From: Pseudomonas sp. S31
GTDB lineage: Bacteria; Pseudomonadota; Gammaproteobacteria; Pseudomonadales; Pseudomonadaceae
Length of the DNA: 64,000 bases
Assembly: GCF_016648105.1 (NCBI RefSeq)
Contig: NZ_JACVVE010000011.1
Span: 88,773 to 152,772 of the forward strand
Direction: 5' to 3'
Below, in pieces: positions 11,962 to 20,786 of the stretch. The position numbers were made by a program, and so were the translations under genes. The notes below the pieces were generated by a model, which saw nothing but the letters and a program-made list of their open reading frames with translations, ran no database searches and was not told where the DNA came from. Position 1 is the first letter of the stretch. The number at the start of each line of letters is the position of its first letter.

Positions 11962-12751
11962 CGGCCAACAGCGCGCACAGGCGTGCGGTGGCTTCGATCA
12001 TCTGACCACTGGGGCGCTCGATGCCCTTGTCCGGCACCACCAGCAAGCGCCCGCCGGCCACCGCGTCGATGGCCGGCCAGGCCTTCCAGCTTTGCAGTTG
12101 CGCCGTGTCGCCGGCGAGGATGACCTGCGGATTGCGCAGCAACACCGATTCCACGCTCACCTGCGGCGCTGGCTGGGTCAGGTCATCGAAGACATTGCGC
12201 GCACCGCACACGCTGAGGGCATCACTCACCACTTGCCGGCCGCCCAGGGTATACAGCGGCCGATCCCAGACCTGGTAGAACACCCGCAGCGGCTGCTCAC
12301 GGTGGTACTGCTCGCGCAACTGGCGCAAGCGCCCCCGCAGCGCGTTGACGTATGCCTGGCCCTGTTCGGCCAGGCCCAGGCGCTGGGCAAGGGCTTCGAT
12401 CTGTTCGATCAATTGCGCCAGGCTATGCGGCTCGGCGCTGTAGGTGGCGATACCCAGGCGGGTGAGCTGGTCGCGCTGGGCCGGGGTGATGCTGCCCGGC
12501 CACAGCAGCAGCAAATCAGGCCGCAGGCTGACCAGGCGTTCGAGGTCGAGCTGGCCCTGGCGCCCCACCGAAGGCAGCGCCCGTAGCGCCGCAGGGCGCT
12601 CGCCGCCGTCGAGCACGCCGACCAGCAGGCCGTCGGCCTGCAGTTCGAGCATGATTTCGGTCATCGACGGCGCCAGGCTGATCACCCGCAGCGGCTCACC
12701 CGCCTGGGCGGTGCAGGCCAGCAAGGCCAGCAGGCAGAACAGCAGGCGCAT
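11939..12751 (-). CDS. btuF: Periplasmic cobalamin-binding protein (BtuF-like)
   Basis: A 270-aa class III periplasmic binding protein. It has a signal peptide (MRLLFCLLALLACTAQA), then RVISLAPSMTEIMLELQADG and later LGGRQVVSDALSVCGARNVF, typical of the BtuF/FecB/Fhu group. It lies 12 bp downstream of ribA on the same strand and convergent with btuB. No BtuC or BtuD gene is in this window, so a partner permease must lie elsewhere. A haem or siderophore ligand is possible but less likely given btuB. Confidence 0.85.
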   Translation of the reverse strand: MRLLFCLLALLACTAQAGEPLRVISLAPSMTEIMLELQADGLLVGVLDGGERPAALRALPSVGRQGQLDLERLVSLRPDLLLLWPGSITPAQRDQLTRLGIATYSAEPHSLAQLIEQIEALAQRLGLAEQGQAYVNALRGRLRQLREQYHREQPLRVFYQVWDRPLYTLGGRQVVSDALSVCGARNVFDDLTQPAPQVSVESVLLRNPQVILAGDTAQLQSWKAWPAIDAVAGGRLLVVPDKGIERPSGQMIEATARLCALLAATAPASR

Positions 12752-12763
12752 CGGCAGGGCCGA

Positions 12764-13381
12764 TCAGGCCTGGGGCACTTCGCCCTGGTGCTTGTTGCCC
12801 ATCATGTGGCCGAGCTTGTCGGCCTTGGTGGCCAGGTACAGGCGGTTGTGCGGGTTGTGCCCGGTGTGCAGCGGCACGCGCTCGGCGACGGTGATGTGCA
12901 TGTCGGTCAGCGCCTTGACCTTGCGCGGGTTGTTGGTCATCAGGCGCAGGGCCTTGACGCCAAGGTGTTCGAGCATCGGCAGGCACATGGCGTAGTCACG
13001 CTGATCGGCGGCGAAGCCCAGGCGCTCGTTGGCCTCGACGGTGTCGGCGCCGCCATCTTGCAGTTCGTAGGCGCGGATCTTGTTCAGCAGGCCGATGCCA
13101 CGGCCTTCCTGACGCAGATACAGCAGCACGCCACGGCCTTCACGGGCGATGGCCTGCAGCGCGGCTTCCAGCTGCGAGCCGCAGTCGCAACGCTGGCTGA
13201 ACAGGGCATCGCCGGTCAGGCACTCGGAATGCAGGCGCCCCAGCACCGGCTCACCATCGGCGATATCACCCAGGCTCAGCACCACGTGTTCGCGGCCGGT
13301 CGCTTCGTCGAGGAAGCCATGCATGGTGAAAGTCGCAAAGGGGGTCGGAAGTTTAGAGGCGGCAACAAAGACGACGGGCAC
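12764..13381 (-). CDS. ribA: GTP cyclohydrolase II
   Basis: First step of the purine-derived branch of riboflavin synthesis. The GTG at 13381 gives 205 aa and has AGGAG 8 bases upstream. The alternative ATG at 13408 lacks any Shine-Dalgarno sequence, so I prefer GTG. The three zinc cysteines (C54, C65 and C67 in HSEC...FSQRCDCG) and the RQEGRGIGL loop are present. This gene supplies the cyclohydrolase activity that the degenerate C-terminal domain of ribBA cannot. Confidence 0.95.
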   Translation of the reverse strand: MPVVFVAASKLPTPFATFTMHGFLDEATGREHVVLSLGDIADGEPVLGRLHSECLTGDALFSQRCDCGSQLEAALQAIAREGRGVLLYLRQEGRGIGLLNKIRAYELQDGGADTVEANERLGFAADQRDYAMCLPMLEHLGVKALRLMTNNPRKVKALTDMHITVAERVPLHTGHNPHNRLYLATKADKLGHMMGNKHQGEVPQA

Positions 13382-13468
13382 GTTGTGCTCCTGGAGTAAG
13401 TAGGACATTTCTCAGGAAGCGATTGTATCAGCAGGTTGGCACGTGTGGGCCCGCTGAATACCGTCGCT

Positions 13469-13492
13469 TAAGATCGAAAAGTTCGATGCTTA
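13469..13492 (-). terminator. Hairpin between ribA and the solute-binding protein gene
   Basis: ATCGAA (13473-13478) and TTCGAT (13482-13487) pair around AAG, extended by TAAG/CTTA with one bulge. It lies 18 bp past the stop of the upstream minus-strand gene and has no long T run. It is a possible weak terminator that separates ribA-btuF from the rib/thiL operon. Confidence 0.35.
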
Positions 13493-13509
13493 TGGTGCCC
13501 GCCCGCGCA

Positions 13510-14253
13510 TCATTGCGGCTTGCTGTCGGGACTGAACGGATACGGCTGCTTCCAGTGCTCGAAAATCGGCTTCAGTTCACCGCTGCGCACCAGCTCTGCC
13601 ATGCGTTTGTCGAACAGCTCGCGCAGGGCCTTGGCCCTATCGCTCTTGTCAAAGGCCAGGTACAGCGGCAACTCAGCGATATGCGTACGATGGAAGCGTT
13701 CGGGCTGCGAGGTTTGCCCGAGCACGTAGTCGACTTCGGTCTGCGCATCGATGTAGAAGTCTACCCGGTCATGCTCGAGCATCGGCAGGATGCCTTCACG
13801 GCGCTGGATTTCACGGAAGTTGTGGGCATTGGGCAGGTAGCTGTCATAGTCGTAGCCGCGCACCCAGGCCAGGCGATACTGACCGACGGTATCCAGGGTC
13901 GGCACCGGCTTGTCGGCCAGGCCCAGTGCATAGATATGGTCCATGTCGAAGTGCCAGCGCGGATACAGGCTGTCGTCGTTCTCTTCCTTGTACGAGCCAA
14001 CCCAGGCATCGGCTTCGCCGCGTTTGACCAGCCCGATCGCGCGGCTGTACGGCGCACTCTGGGTCACTACCTTGACCCCGGCGGGCTCGAACACCTTGCG
14101 CAGCACGTCCCAGGCCACCCCGCTGCCATCGGCGTTGGTGTAGTCGATCCATTCCTCGCTGACCAGGTGCACCTGCTTGGGCAAGGCGTCGGCGGCGGCC
14201 ACCCAGGGGGCCAGGCTCAGCATCATTGCCAGCAACACAGTCCTCATGACCAT
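13510..14253 (-). CDS. Periplasmic substrate-binding protein (SBP family 3)
   Basis: A 247-aa secreted protein. The start at 14253 (MVMRTVLL...) has GGGAG about 10 bases upstream; 14247 is an equally plausible ATG. A signal peptide (LLAMMLSLAPWVAAADA) precedes a two-lobed family-3 binding fold (WIDYTNADGSGVAWDVLRKVFEPAG..., QSAPYSRAIGLVKRGEADAW). No permease or ATPase gene is adjacent, so it may be a lone binding protein or sensor-like orphan. It is the last gene of the nusB-thiL-pgpA run, 16 bp after pgpA. The ligand is unknown. Confidence 0.8.
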   Translation of the reverse strand: MVMRTVLLAMMLSLAPWVAAADALPKQVHLVSEEWIDYTNADGSGVAWDVLRKVFEPAGVKVVTQSAPYSRAIGLVKRGEADAWVGSYKEENDDSLYPRWHFDMDHIYALGLADKPVPTLDTVGQYRLAWVRGYDYDSYLPNAHNFREIQRREGILPMLEHDRVDFYIDAQTEVDYVLGQTSQPERFHRTHIAELPLYLAFDKSDRAKALRELFDKRMAELVRSGELKPIFEHWKQPYPFSPDSKPQ

Positions 14254-14269
14254 CGCCCCACTCCCTGTA

Positions 14270-14773
14270 TCAGCCAACCGCCCAGACCAGGACCTGCATG
14301 CCCAGCCAGGCGAACACACCTGCCAGGATATCATCAAGCATGATGCCGACGCCGCCATGCACATGACGGTCGATCCAGCGAATCGGCCACGGCTTGAGAA
14401 TGTCGAAGAAACGGAACATCAGGAAGCCTGCCAGCAGCCACTGCCAGCCATCGGGCACCAGCCACAGGGTGATCCACATGCCGACCATCTCGTCCCAGAC
14501 GATGCCTTCGTGGTCGTGCACGCGCAAGTCGGTGGCCACCTTGCCGCACAGCCAGAAGCCGAACAGCATGGTGATGCCCAGCAGCAGCCAGTAGCCCCAG
14601 TCCGGTAGCATCTGCCACAGCGGAATGAACGGCAGGGCGACCAGCGAACCCCAGGTCCCGGGGGCCTTGGGCAGGGTGCCGGAGCCAAAGCCGAAAGCGA
14701 TGAAGTGCCACGGGTTGCGCCAGACCGAAGGCGGAACGTTCTCCGCAGGCACCTGGTTCGGGTGGTCGGTCAC
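14270..14773 (-). CDS. pgpA: Phosphatidylglycerophosphatase A
   Basis: A 167-aa inner-membrane phosphatase that dephosphorylates phosphatidylglycerol phosphate. The signature GFGSGTLPKAPGTWGS (about 28-43), DEMVGMWI and the C-terminal DILAGVFA segment are intact, with about four hydrophobic helices. It overlaps the thiL stop by 4 bp (ATGA), the usual nusB-thiL-pgpA order. Confidence 0.95.
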   Translation of the reverse strand: MTDHPNQVPAENVPPSVWRNPWHFIAFGFGSGTLPKAPGTWGSLVALPFIPLWQMLPDWGYWLLLGITMLFGFWLCGKVATDLRVHDHEGIVWDEMVGMWITLWLVPDGWQWLLAGFLMFRFFDILKPWPIRWIDRHVHGGVGIMLDDILAGVFAWLGMQVLVWAVG

Positions 14774-15732
14774 GGTGTCTCCCTAAAATGTTGATAGCCC
14801 CGCTGGCGCGGGGTGATGTCCTGGCCCTGGCGGTCGCGCAGGCTAACACCCTGGCCGTCGAGCACCCGCCCGATGACATGGACACTGGCCTGCCCCTGCA
14901 GGGATGAAAGCTGCGCCGGCGGCAGGGTGAATACCAGCACATAGTCGTCGCCGCCGGCGACTGCGGCCTGCAACGCCGCCTCGGCCCCGAGAAAACCCTG
15001 CAAAGCGGATGACACCGGCACCTGGTGCAGGTTCACCTCGAGCGCCACACCGGAAGCCTTGGCGATGTGCCCGCAGTCGGCCAGCAGGCCATCGGAGATG
15101 TCCAGCGCCGCAGTGGCGCGGCCCCGCAACAGCTGGCCGAGGGCGAACTGGGGCGACGGGGCCCAGTAGTGATCGAGCAACGGTTGCGCCAGGGCGCTGG
15201 GCGCCTCGCGCTCGCCCAGCACCAACGGCAGGGCGCCGGCGGCATTGCCCAGCTCGCCGCCCACGCACAGCAGGTCACCGGGCCTGGCCCCGCTGCGGCG
15301 CAGGGCCTGCCCGGCCGGAACGCGGCCGAACACGGTCACGGTGATGCTCAAGGGCCCACGGGTGGTGTCGCCACCGACCAGGCTCAGGCGGCAGTGCCGG
15401 GCCATGCGGTCGAGACCGTCTGCATAGGCGCGCAGCCAGTCCTCGCCGACTTCCGGCAGGGTCAGGGCAAGGGTGAAGGCAATTGGGGTCGCGCCCATGG
15501 CAGCCAGGTCGCTGGCAGCTACAGCCAACGAGCGCTGGCCAAGCAGGCCAGGGTCGCAGACCAGGGGAAAATGCACGCCGGCAACCAGGGTGTCGGTGGA
15601 CACCGCCAGTTGCTCACCGGGGGGCAGGCCCAGCAGGGCGCAGTCATCGCCGATGCCCAGTGCCACGCCTTCGCTGCCTTGCGCGCATTGCGCGGCGGCG
15701 AAATAGTGGTTGATCAGCTCGAACTCACCCAT
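14770..15732 (-). CDS. thiL: Thiamine-monophosphate kinase
   Basis: Phosphorylates thiamine monophosphate to the active cofactor thiamine diphosphate. The 320-aa protein has the PurM/AIRS-like fold signatures ALGIGDDCALL (about 25-35), DLAAMGATPIAFTLALTLP and VGGDTTRGP. The C-terminal ALDISDGLLADCGHI and GGDDYVL are also conserved. It starts 18 bp after nusB and is coupled to pgpA by a 4-bp overlap. Confidence 0.96.
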   Translation of the reverse strand: MGEFELINHYFAAAQCAQGSEGVALGIGDDCALLGLPPGEQLAVSTDTLVAGVHFPLVCDPGLLGQRSLAVAASDLAAMGATPIAFTLALTLPEVGEDWLRAYADGLDRMARHCRLSLVGGDTTRGPLSITVTVFGRVPAGQALRRSGARPGDLLCVGGELGNAAGALPLVLGEREAPSALAQPLLDHYWAPSPQFALGQLLRGRATAALDISDGLLADCGHIAKASGVALEVNLHQVPVSSALQGFLGAEAALQAAVAGGDDYVLVFTLPPAQLSSLQGQASVHVIGRVLDGQGVSLRDRQGQDITPRQRGYQHFRETP

Positions 15733-15750
15733 GGCCCGACAGCGCTGGGA

Positions 15751-16251
15751 TCAGCGCTTGGCCGCCTTGACTTCCGCTTCGCGCAGGATCGGCGCGAGCT
15801 TGTCCAGCACGCCGTTGACGAACTTGTGCCCGTCGGTGGCGCCAAACACCTTGGCCAGTTCCACACCTTCGTTGATCACCACGCGGTACGGTACGTCGAC
15901 GCGCTTGATGAACTCCCAGGTGGACAGGCGCAGCACGGCCAGTTCGACCGGGTCGAGCTCTTCCAGTGCCAGGTCCAGGCAAGGTGCCAGGGCCTTGTCG
16001 ATCTCGCCCTTGATTGCCGGAACCCCATGCAGGATCTCGCGGAAATAGGCGCCATCGACATCGGAGAAATCGTTATCGACCCGGAACTGCGCTTCGACCT
16101 CGTTCAGCGAATGCTGAGCCATGTGCCACTGGTAGAGGGCCTGGGTCGCGAGCTTGCGGGCTTCGCGGCGCTTGGCGCTCTTCGAGGGCTTGCCGGCATC
16201 CGCAGGTTTTGGATCGCGCGGGTTGAAACGATCGCTTTCGTCGCTAATCAC
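15751..16251 (-). CDS. nusB: Transcription antitermination factor NusB
   Basis: A 166-aa RNA-binding antitermination factor that pairs with NusE (ribosomal protein S10, encoded at 63193-63504) at boxA of rRNA leaders. A basic N-terminal tail (about 1-30) precedes the helical core: [31 protein letters not shown] and [13 protein letters not shown]. The start overlaps the ribH stop by 4 bp. Confidence 0.96.
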   Translation of the reverse strand: MISDESDRFNPRDPKPADAGKPSKSAKRREARKLATQALYQWHMAQHSLNEVEAQFRVDNDFSDVDGAYFREILHGVPAIKGEIDKALAPCLDLALEELDPVELAVLRLSTWEFIKRVDVPYRVVINEGVELAKVFGATDGHKFVNGVLDKLAPILREAEVKAAKR

Positions 16252-16724
16252 TTGGCCTCCAACTGCGCCAGCAGACTGACCATTTCCAGAGCGGACAGGG
16301 CAGCTTCAGCACCTTTGTTGCCGGCCTTGGTGCCGGAACGCTCGATGGCCTGTTCGATGGAGTCGACGGTCAGGACACCGAAGGCCACCGGTACACCGAA
16401 CTCCATGGACACCTGGGCCAGGCCCTTGGTGCATTCGCCCGCCACGTATTCGAAGTGCGGGGTACCGCCACGGATCACGGCGCCCAGGGCGATGATCGCG
16501 TCGTATTCGCTTTGCTGGGCGACCTTCTGTGCCACCAGCGGGATCTCGAAGGCGCCCGGGGCACGGATGATGGTGATGTCGCTTTCGCTGACGCCGTGGC
16601 GTACCAGGGCATCGACGGCACCGCTTACCAGGCTTTCGACGACGAAGCTGTTGAAGCGGCCAACCACCAAAGCATAGCGACCTTTGGGGGCGATGAAGGT
16701 ACCTTCGATGGTCTTCAGGGTCAT
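16248..16724 (-). CDS. ribH: 6,7-dimethyl-8-ribityllumazine synthase
   Basis: Joins the 4-carbon product of RibB with the ribityl-pyrimidine to make lumazine. The protein has 158 aa. The conserved active-site stretches [36 protein letters not shown] (catalytic H) and [15 protein letters not shown] are intact. It is separated from ribBA by 91 bp containing a hairpin, and coupled to nusB by a 4-bp overlap. Confidence 0.97.
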   Translation of the reverse strand: MTLKTIEGTFIAPKGRYALVVGRFNSFVVESLVSGAVDALVRHGVSESDITIIRAPGAFEIPLVAQKVAQQSEYDAIIALGAVIRGGTPHFEYVAGECTKGLAQVSMEFGVPVAFGVLTVDSIEQAIERSGTKAGNKGAEAALSALEMVSLLAQLEAK

Positions 16725-16747
16725 TCCGATGTTCTCATTTCAAGAGC

Positions 16748-16769
16748 GAGGCCGCTTGTTTGCGGCCTC
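16748..16769 (-). terminator. Hairpin between ribBA and ribH
   Basis: GAGGCCGC (16748-16755) pairs perfectly with GCGGCCTC (16762-16769) across a 6-nt loop, in the only sizeable gap of the rib operon. No U tract follows. It may dampen read-through or protect the processed upstream mRNA. Confidence 0.4.
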
Positions 16770-16815
16770 TGCAGGGGTCTGGACTCGGGCTTGAAGGCGT
16801 CACTGCCGCCTCAAG

Positions 16816-17913
16816 TCACTCGGAGGGCACGTATTCTACAACTTCCAGATCGAATCCGGATATCGCATTGAACTTCATCGGCGAACTCATCAGGCGCATC
16901 TTGCGCACGCCGAGGTCGCGCAGGATCTGCGAACCGGCACCGACGGTGCTGTAGGTGGTCGGTGCCTTGGTCGGCGCATCGCCCGCGCTCTCGCGGATGT
17001 GTGCCAGCAGCACGTCGCCGTCCAGCGGGTGGCCGAGCAGCAGCACCACGCCGCTACCGGCCTCGGCCACGGCGGCCATGGCCGCGCGCAGGCTCCAACG
17101 GCCCGGTTGCTTGACCAGCAGCAGGTCGCGCAGCGGGTCCATGTTGTGCACCCGCACCAAGGTCGGTTGTTCGGCGCAGATGGTGCCCAGGGTCAGGGCC
17201 ATGTGCACGTCGCCTTCCACCGCATCGCGGTAGGTGACCAGGTTGAATTCGCCCAGCTCGCTCTCGATCGGTTGCTCGGAGACGCGCTGCACGGTGCGCT
17301 CGTGGATCATGCGGTAGTGGATGAGGTCGGCGATGGTGCCGATCTTCAGGCCGTGCTCGGCGGCGAACACTTCCAGCTCGGCGCGGCGCGACATGGTGCC
17401 GTCGTCGTTCATCACTTCGCAGATCACGCCGCTCGGCTCGAAACCAGCCATGCGCGCCAGGTCGCAGGCGGCCTCGGTGTGGCCGGCGCGGGCCAGGGTG
17501 CCGCCGGGCTGGGCCATCAGCGGGAAGATGTGGCCCGGGCTGACGATGTCCTCGGCCTTGGCGTCCTTGGCCGCGGCAGCCTGCACGGTGCGCGCGCGGT
17601 CGGCGGCGGAGATGCCGGTGGTGACGCCTTCGGCGGCTTCGATCGACACGGTGAACTTGGTGCCGAAGCCGGAACCGTTGCGCGGCGCCATCAGCGGCAG
17701 CTTGAGCGTTTCGCAGCGCTCGCGGGTCATCGGCATGCAGATCAGGCCACGGGCGTGCTTGGCCATGAAGTTGATGTGCTCGGGCAGGCAGCACTCGGCC
17801 GCCATGATGATGTCGCCTTCGTTCTCACGGTCTTCGTCATCCATCAGGATGACCATTTTGCCCTGGCGGATGTCTTCGACCAGTTCTTCGATGCTGTTGA
17901 GCGCCACTGGCAC
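16816..17913 (-). CDS. ribBA: RibBA-type fusion with degenerate GTP cyclohydrolase II domain (RibBX)
   Basis: A 365-aa two-domain protein. The N-terminal half (1-200) is a full dihydroxybutanone-phosphate synthase: [36 protein letters not shown] and RAGHTEA. The C-terminal half aligns with GTP cyclohydrolase II, but the zinc cysteine cluster is missing. Where RibA has HSEC...RCDCG this protein has VHNMDPLRDLL, and the RQEGRG loop is also absent. It therefore probably supplies only RibB activity. It is 11 bp downstream of ribE in the operon. Confidence 0.93.
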   Translation of the reverse strand: MPVALNSIEELVEDIRQGKMVILMDDEDRENEGDIIMAAECCLPEHINFMAKHARGLICMPMTRERCETLKLPLMAPRNGSGFGTKFTVSIEAAEGVTTGISAADRARTVQAAAAKDAKAEDIVSPGHIFPLMAQPGGTLARAGHTEAACDLARMAGFEPSGVICEVMNDDGTMSRRAELEVFAAEHGLKIGTIADLIHYRMIHERTVQRVSEQPIESELGEFNLVTYRDAVEGDVHMALTLGTICAEQPTLVRVHNMDPLRDLLLVKQPGRWSLRAAMAAVAEAGSGVVLLLGHPLDGDVLLAHIRESAGDAPTKAPTTYSTVGAGSQILRDLGVRKMRLMSSPMKFNAISGFDLEVVEYVPSE

Positions 17914-17924
17914 CCCCTTCTCAA

Positions 17925-18590
17925 TCAGGATTTCAAGAAGCCGTTGGCGGCCAGGAAGCTTTCGGTAATGCCACTGCCCTTGCTCGGTTCGGCGGCCTTG
18001 TCGCCCAGCAGCAGACGCTCCAGGTAACGGGCCAGCAGGTCGACCTCAAGGTTCACCCGACGCCCTGCGCGGTAGTCGGCCATGATGGTTTCGGACAGGG
18101 TGTGCGGGACAATGGTCAGCTCGAACTCGGCGCCATTGACCTCATTGACCGTCAGGCTGGTGCCGTCGACGGTGATCGATCCCTTGTGGGCGATGTACTT
18201 GGCCAGCTCCTTGGGCGCACTCACGCGGAACTGGATGGCGCGCGCGCTATCGCTGCGCGAGATGATCTCGCCGACGCCGTCGACGTGGCCGCTGACCAGG
18301 TGCCCACCGAGGCGGGTGGTGGGGGTCAGGGCTTTTTCCAGGTTGACCTTGCTGCCGCTCTTGAGGTCGATGAACGCGGTGCGCTTGAGGGTCTCGACAC
18401 TGACGTCGGCCCAGAAGCCATCGCCCGGCAGTTCGACGGCGGTCAGGCACACGCCGTTGACCGCGATGCTGTCGCCGAGCTTGACGTCACCCAGGTCGAG
18501 CTTGCCGGTCTCGACGTAGACGCGCACGTCGCCGCCTTTCGGGGTCAGGCTGCGGATGGTGCCGATGGATTCGATGATACCGGTGAACAT
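17925..18590 (-). CDS. ribE: Riboflavin synthase, alpha subunit
   Basis: Last step of riboflavin synthesis: dismutation of two lumazines to riboflavin. The 221-aa protein has two repeated lumazine-binding barrels. Each starts with the family hallmark (MFTGIIESIG at 1-10; GGHLVSGHVDGVG near 95), and each carries the LT(A/V) strand motif GDSIAVNGVCLTA or GSITVDGTSLTV. The gene is called ribC in some E. coli nomenclature. It sits between ribD (40 bp) and ribBA (11 bp). Confidence 0.96.
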   Translation of the reverse strand: MFTGIIESIGTIRSLTPKGGDVRVYVETGKLDLGDVKLGDSIAVNGVCLTAVELPGDGFWADVSVETLKRTAFIDLKSGSKVNLEKALTPTTRLGGHLVSGHVDGVGEIISRSDSARAIQFRVSAPKELAKYIAHKGSITVDGTSLTVNEVNGAEFELTIVPHTLSETIMADYRAGRRVNLEVDLLARYLERLLLGDKAAEPSKGSGITESFLAANGFLKS

Positions 18591-18630
18591 GGTGCTTCCT
18601 CAGGAACGGTTGCGCGGGGCAAGCCCGGCA

Positions 18631-19761
18631 TTATACGCCGGGTGCCGGCAGAGGGATGGCCGTGACCCGCCAGTCATCGCCCACTGCACGCATTTCGGTG
18701 ATTTTCAGCCGTGGCGCCTCGCTCATCCGGCTCAGCGGCCAGTCCAGCAGTGGCCGGGCCTGGGAGCCAAGGAAGGTGCCAGCGACGAACAGCTGGTACT
18801 CGTCGACCAGGCCTTGCTGGGCGAACGCGCCGACCAGGCCGGCACCTGCCTCTAGCAGGATGTCGTTGACGCCACGGGTGGCCAGGACGCGCAGCAGCGC
18901 GGGCAGGTCGACCTGGCCGTCACTGCCGGGCAGGCTCAGCAGCTCATGGCCGGCTTCGGCATAACGCGGGTCATCCGCCTGGGCGGTCACCACCAGGGCC
19001 GGCCCGGCCTGGAAGAAGGCCGCATCCAGGGGCAAGCGCAGGCGGCCGTCGACCAGCACGCGCAGCGGCGTGCGACTCAGGGCCAGGGCCGTGGTCTCGG
19101 CATCCAGGCCCAGCTCGGCGCCGCGCACGGTCATCCTCGCATCGTCGGCCAGCACGCTGGCGGCGCTGGTCAGCACCACGCTGGCGCGGGCGCGCAGGCG
19201 CTGCACCGCCGAACGGGCGGCGGGGCCGGTGATCCACTGACTTTCGCCGCTGGCCATGGCGGTGCGGCCGTCCAGGCTCATCGCCAGCTTGGCGCGCACG
19301 AACGGCAGCCCGTGTTCCATGCGTTTGAGAAAGCCGGGGTTGAGTGCGCGCGCTTCGCTTTCGAGCACGCCGCTGGAGACTTCGATACCGGCGTCGGCCA
19401 GGCGTCGCAGGCCCTGCCCCGCGACCTGCGGATTTGGGTCCTGCATCGCCGCCACTACCCGCGCCACGCCAGCCTTGACCAGTGCCTCGGCACAGGGCGG
19501 GGTACGGCCGTGGTGGCTGCACGGTTCGAGGGTGACGTAGGCACAGGCGCCACGGGCGCGCTCACCGGCCTGGCGCAGGGCATGCACCTCGGCATGCGGC
19601 TCGCCAGCGCGCACGTGCCAGCCCTCGCCCACCACCTCGCCGTCGCGCACGATCACGCAGCCCACGCGTGGGTTGGGGTGGGTGGTGTAGACGCCCTTGC
19701 GCGCCAGCTCCAGCGCGCGGGCCATGTAGTGGGCGTCGAGAATCGCGGTCTGGCTGGGCAT
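18631..19761 (-). CDS. ribD: Bifunctional diaminohydroxyphosphoribosylaminopyrimidine deaminase / reductase
   Basis: The 376-aa enzyme starts at ATG 19761, two bases after the nrdR stop. The N-terminal deaminase (about 1-145) has the zinc-binding HAEVHAL and PCSHHGRTPPC motifs. The C-terminal reductase (about 150-370) has RAKLAMSLDGRTA, VLVDGRLRLPLDA and LLEAGAGLVGAFAQ, which bind substrate and NADPH. It carries out two successive steps between RibA and RibH. Confidence 0.96.
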   Translation of the reverse strand: MPSQTAILDAHYMARALELARKGVYTTHPNPRVGCVIVRDGEVVGEGWHVRAGEPHAEVHALRQAGERARGACAYVTLEPCSHHGRTPPCAEALVKAGVARVVAAMQDPNPQVAGQGLRRLADAGIEVSSGVLESEARALNPGFLKRMEHGLPFVRAKLAMSLDGRTAMASGESQWITGPAARSAVQRLRARASVVLTSAASVLADDARMTVRGAELGLDAETTALALSRTPLRVLVDGRLRLPLDAAFFQAGPALVVTAQADDPRYAEAGHELLSLPGSDGQVDLPALLRVLATRGVNDILLEAGAGLVGAFAQQGLVDEYQLFVAGTFLGSQARPLLDWPLSRMSEAPRLKITEMRAVGDDWRVTAIPLPAPGV

Positions 19762-19763
19762 GC

Positions 19764-20228
19764 TCACTCTTTGGCCGGCTCGCGGGCCAGTCGGTCGATT
19801 TCTTCGCGGAATTCGTCGAGGTCGCGGAAGCTGCGGTACACCGAGGCGAAGCGGATGTAGGCGACTTCGTCGAGCTTGCGCAGCTCGGCCATGACCATCT
19901 CGCCGACCACCAGCGACTTGACCTCGCGCTCGCCAGTGGCACGCAGGCGGCTCTTGATGTGCGCCAACGCCGCTTCCAGGCGCTCGACGCTGACCGGGCG
20001 CTTTTCCAGCGCCCGCTGCATGCCGGCACGCAGCTTCTCTTCGTCGAAGGGCTGGCGTGTGCCGTCCTGCTTGATCAGCCGGGGCAGCACGAGCTCGGCG
20101 GTTTCGAAGGTGGTGAAGCGCTCGCCGCAGGCGACGCATTCGCGGCGGCGGCGCACTTGTTCGCCTTCGGCGACCAGGCGCGAATCGATGACTTTGGTGT
20201 CGTTGGCACCGCAAAATGGACAGTGCAT
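19764..20228 (-). CDS. nrdR: Transcriptional repressor NrdR
   Basis: A zinc- and ATP-binding repressor of ribonucleotide reductase genes. It has exactly the family length of 154 aa from the ATG at 20228. The zinc ribbon has C3, C6, C31 and C34 (MHCPFCG...ECVACGERF). The ATP-cone (about 49-139) is seen as [23 protein letters not shown]. It is the first gene of the nrdR-rib operon, divergent from a lipoprotein gene. Confidence 0.97.
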   Translation of the reverse strand: MHCPFCGANDTKVIDSRLVAEGEQVRRRRECVACGERFTTFETAELVLPRLIKQDGTRQPFDEEKLRAGMQRALEKRPVSVERLEAALAHIKSRLRATGEREVKSLVVGEMVMAELRKLDEVAYIRFASVYRSFRDLDEFREEIDRLAREPAKE

Positions 20229-20333
20229 GGTGGCAGGCAACAAAAAAAGGGAGGGCCATGGTAGCGCATTGCACTGGCAAGACAAGACAAAGGGTTTACC
20301 ATCCAGATAAATCTGCCCCTGAAGGATGACCCC

Positions 20334-20786
20334 ATGCAGCCTCGCGCGCTCGTCGTGCTGTGCCTTTCCGGCCTCCTCGCCGCCTGCGGCAGCGACCGTC
20401 CCAAGCCCGACCAGGCCCCGGCGCCCACCCCTGCCAAGGTGGCGAAGAAATCCGAAGCATTGGGCCCGCTGCCGGCCTACCAGCGCGAACTGAGCGGCAC
20501 CCTGCTGGCGATCCCCGCCGGTGCCGACGTCGAGCTGGCCCTGCTGGTGATCGATGAGCGCGACCGCCCGCAGCGCCTGCTGGCCAGCAGCAACCTGACC
20601 GGCACCGGCCAGGCCCTGCCCTACCAGCTGCGCTTCAACCCAGAGGCCTTCCCGGCCGGGGCCCGCGTCGAACTGCGCGGGCGCGCCAGCCAATCCGGCC
20701 AGTTGATCCTGCACCTGCCGCCGCTGCGCATCACCCAGGCCCAGACCCAGGCCACCGGTCCGCTGCGTTTCGAGAAAGCCCCGTAA
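20334..20786 (+). CDS. YbaY-family lipoprotein
   Basis: A 150-aa lipoprotein with a type II signal peptide and lipobox LLAACGS (lipidated C18), then a Pro/Ala/Lys-rich linker (about 20-45). A beta-rich YbaY domain follows ([22 protein letters not shown]...[12 protein letters not shown]). Function unknown. Its stop overlaps the next gene start by one base, so the methyltransferase is probably co-translated. Confidence 0.85.
   Translation: MQPRALVVLCLSGLLAACGSDRPKPDQAPAPTPAKVAKKSEALGPLPAYQRELSGTLLAIPAGADVELALLVIDERDRPQRLLASSNLTGTGQALPYQLRFNPEAFPAGARVELRGRASQSGQLILHLPPLRITQAQTQATGPLRFEKAP

Noticed and set aside
13409..13509. Strong promoter for ribA
   Set aside because: A TACAAT-like -10 is present on the minus strand, but I see no good -35 at 16-18 bp, so I did not list it.
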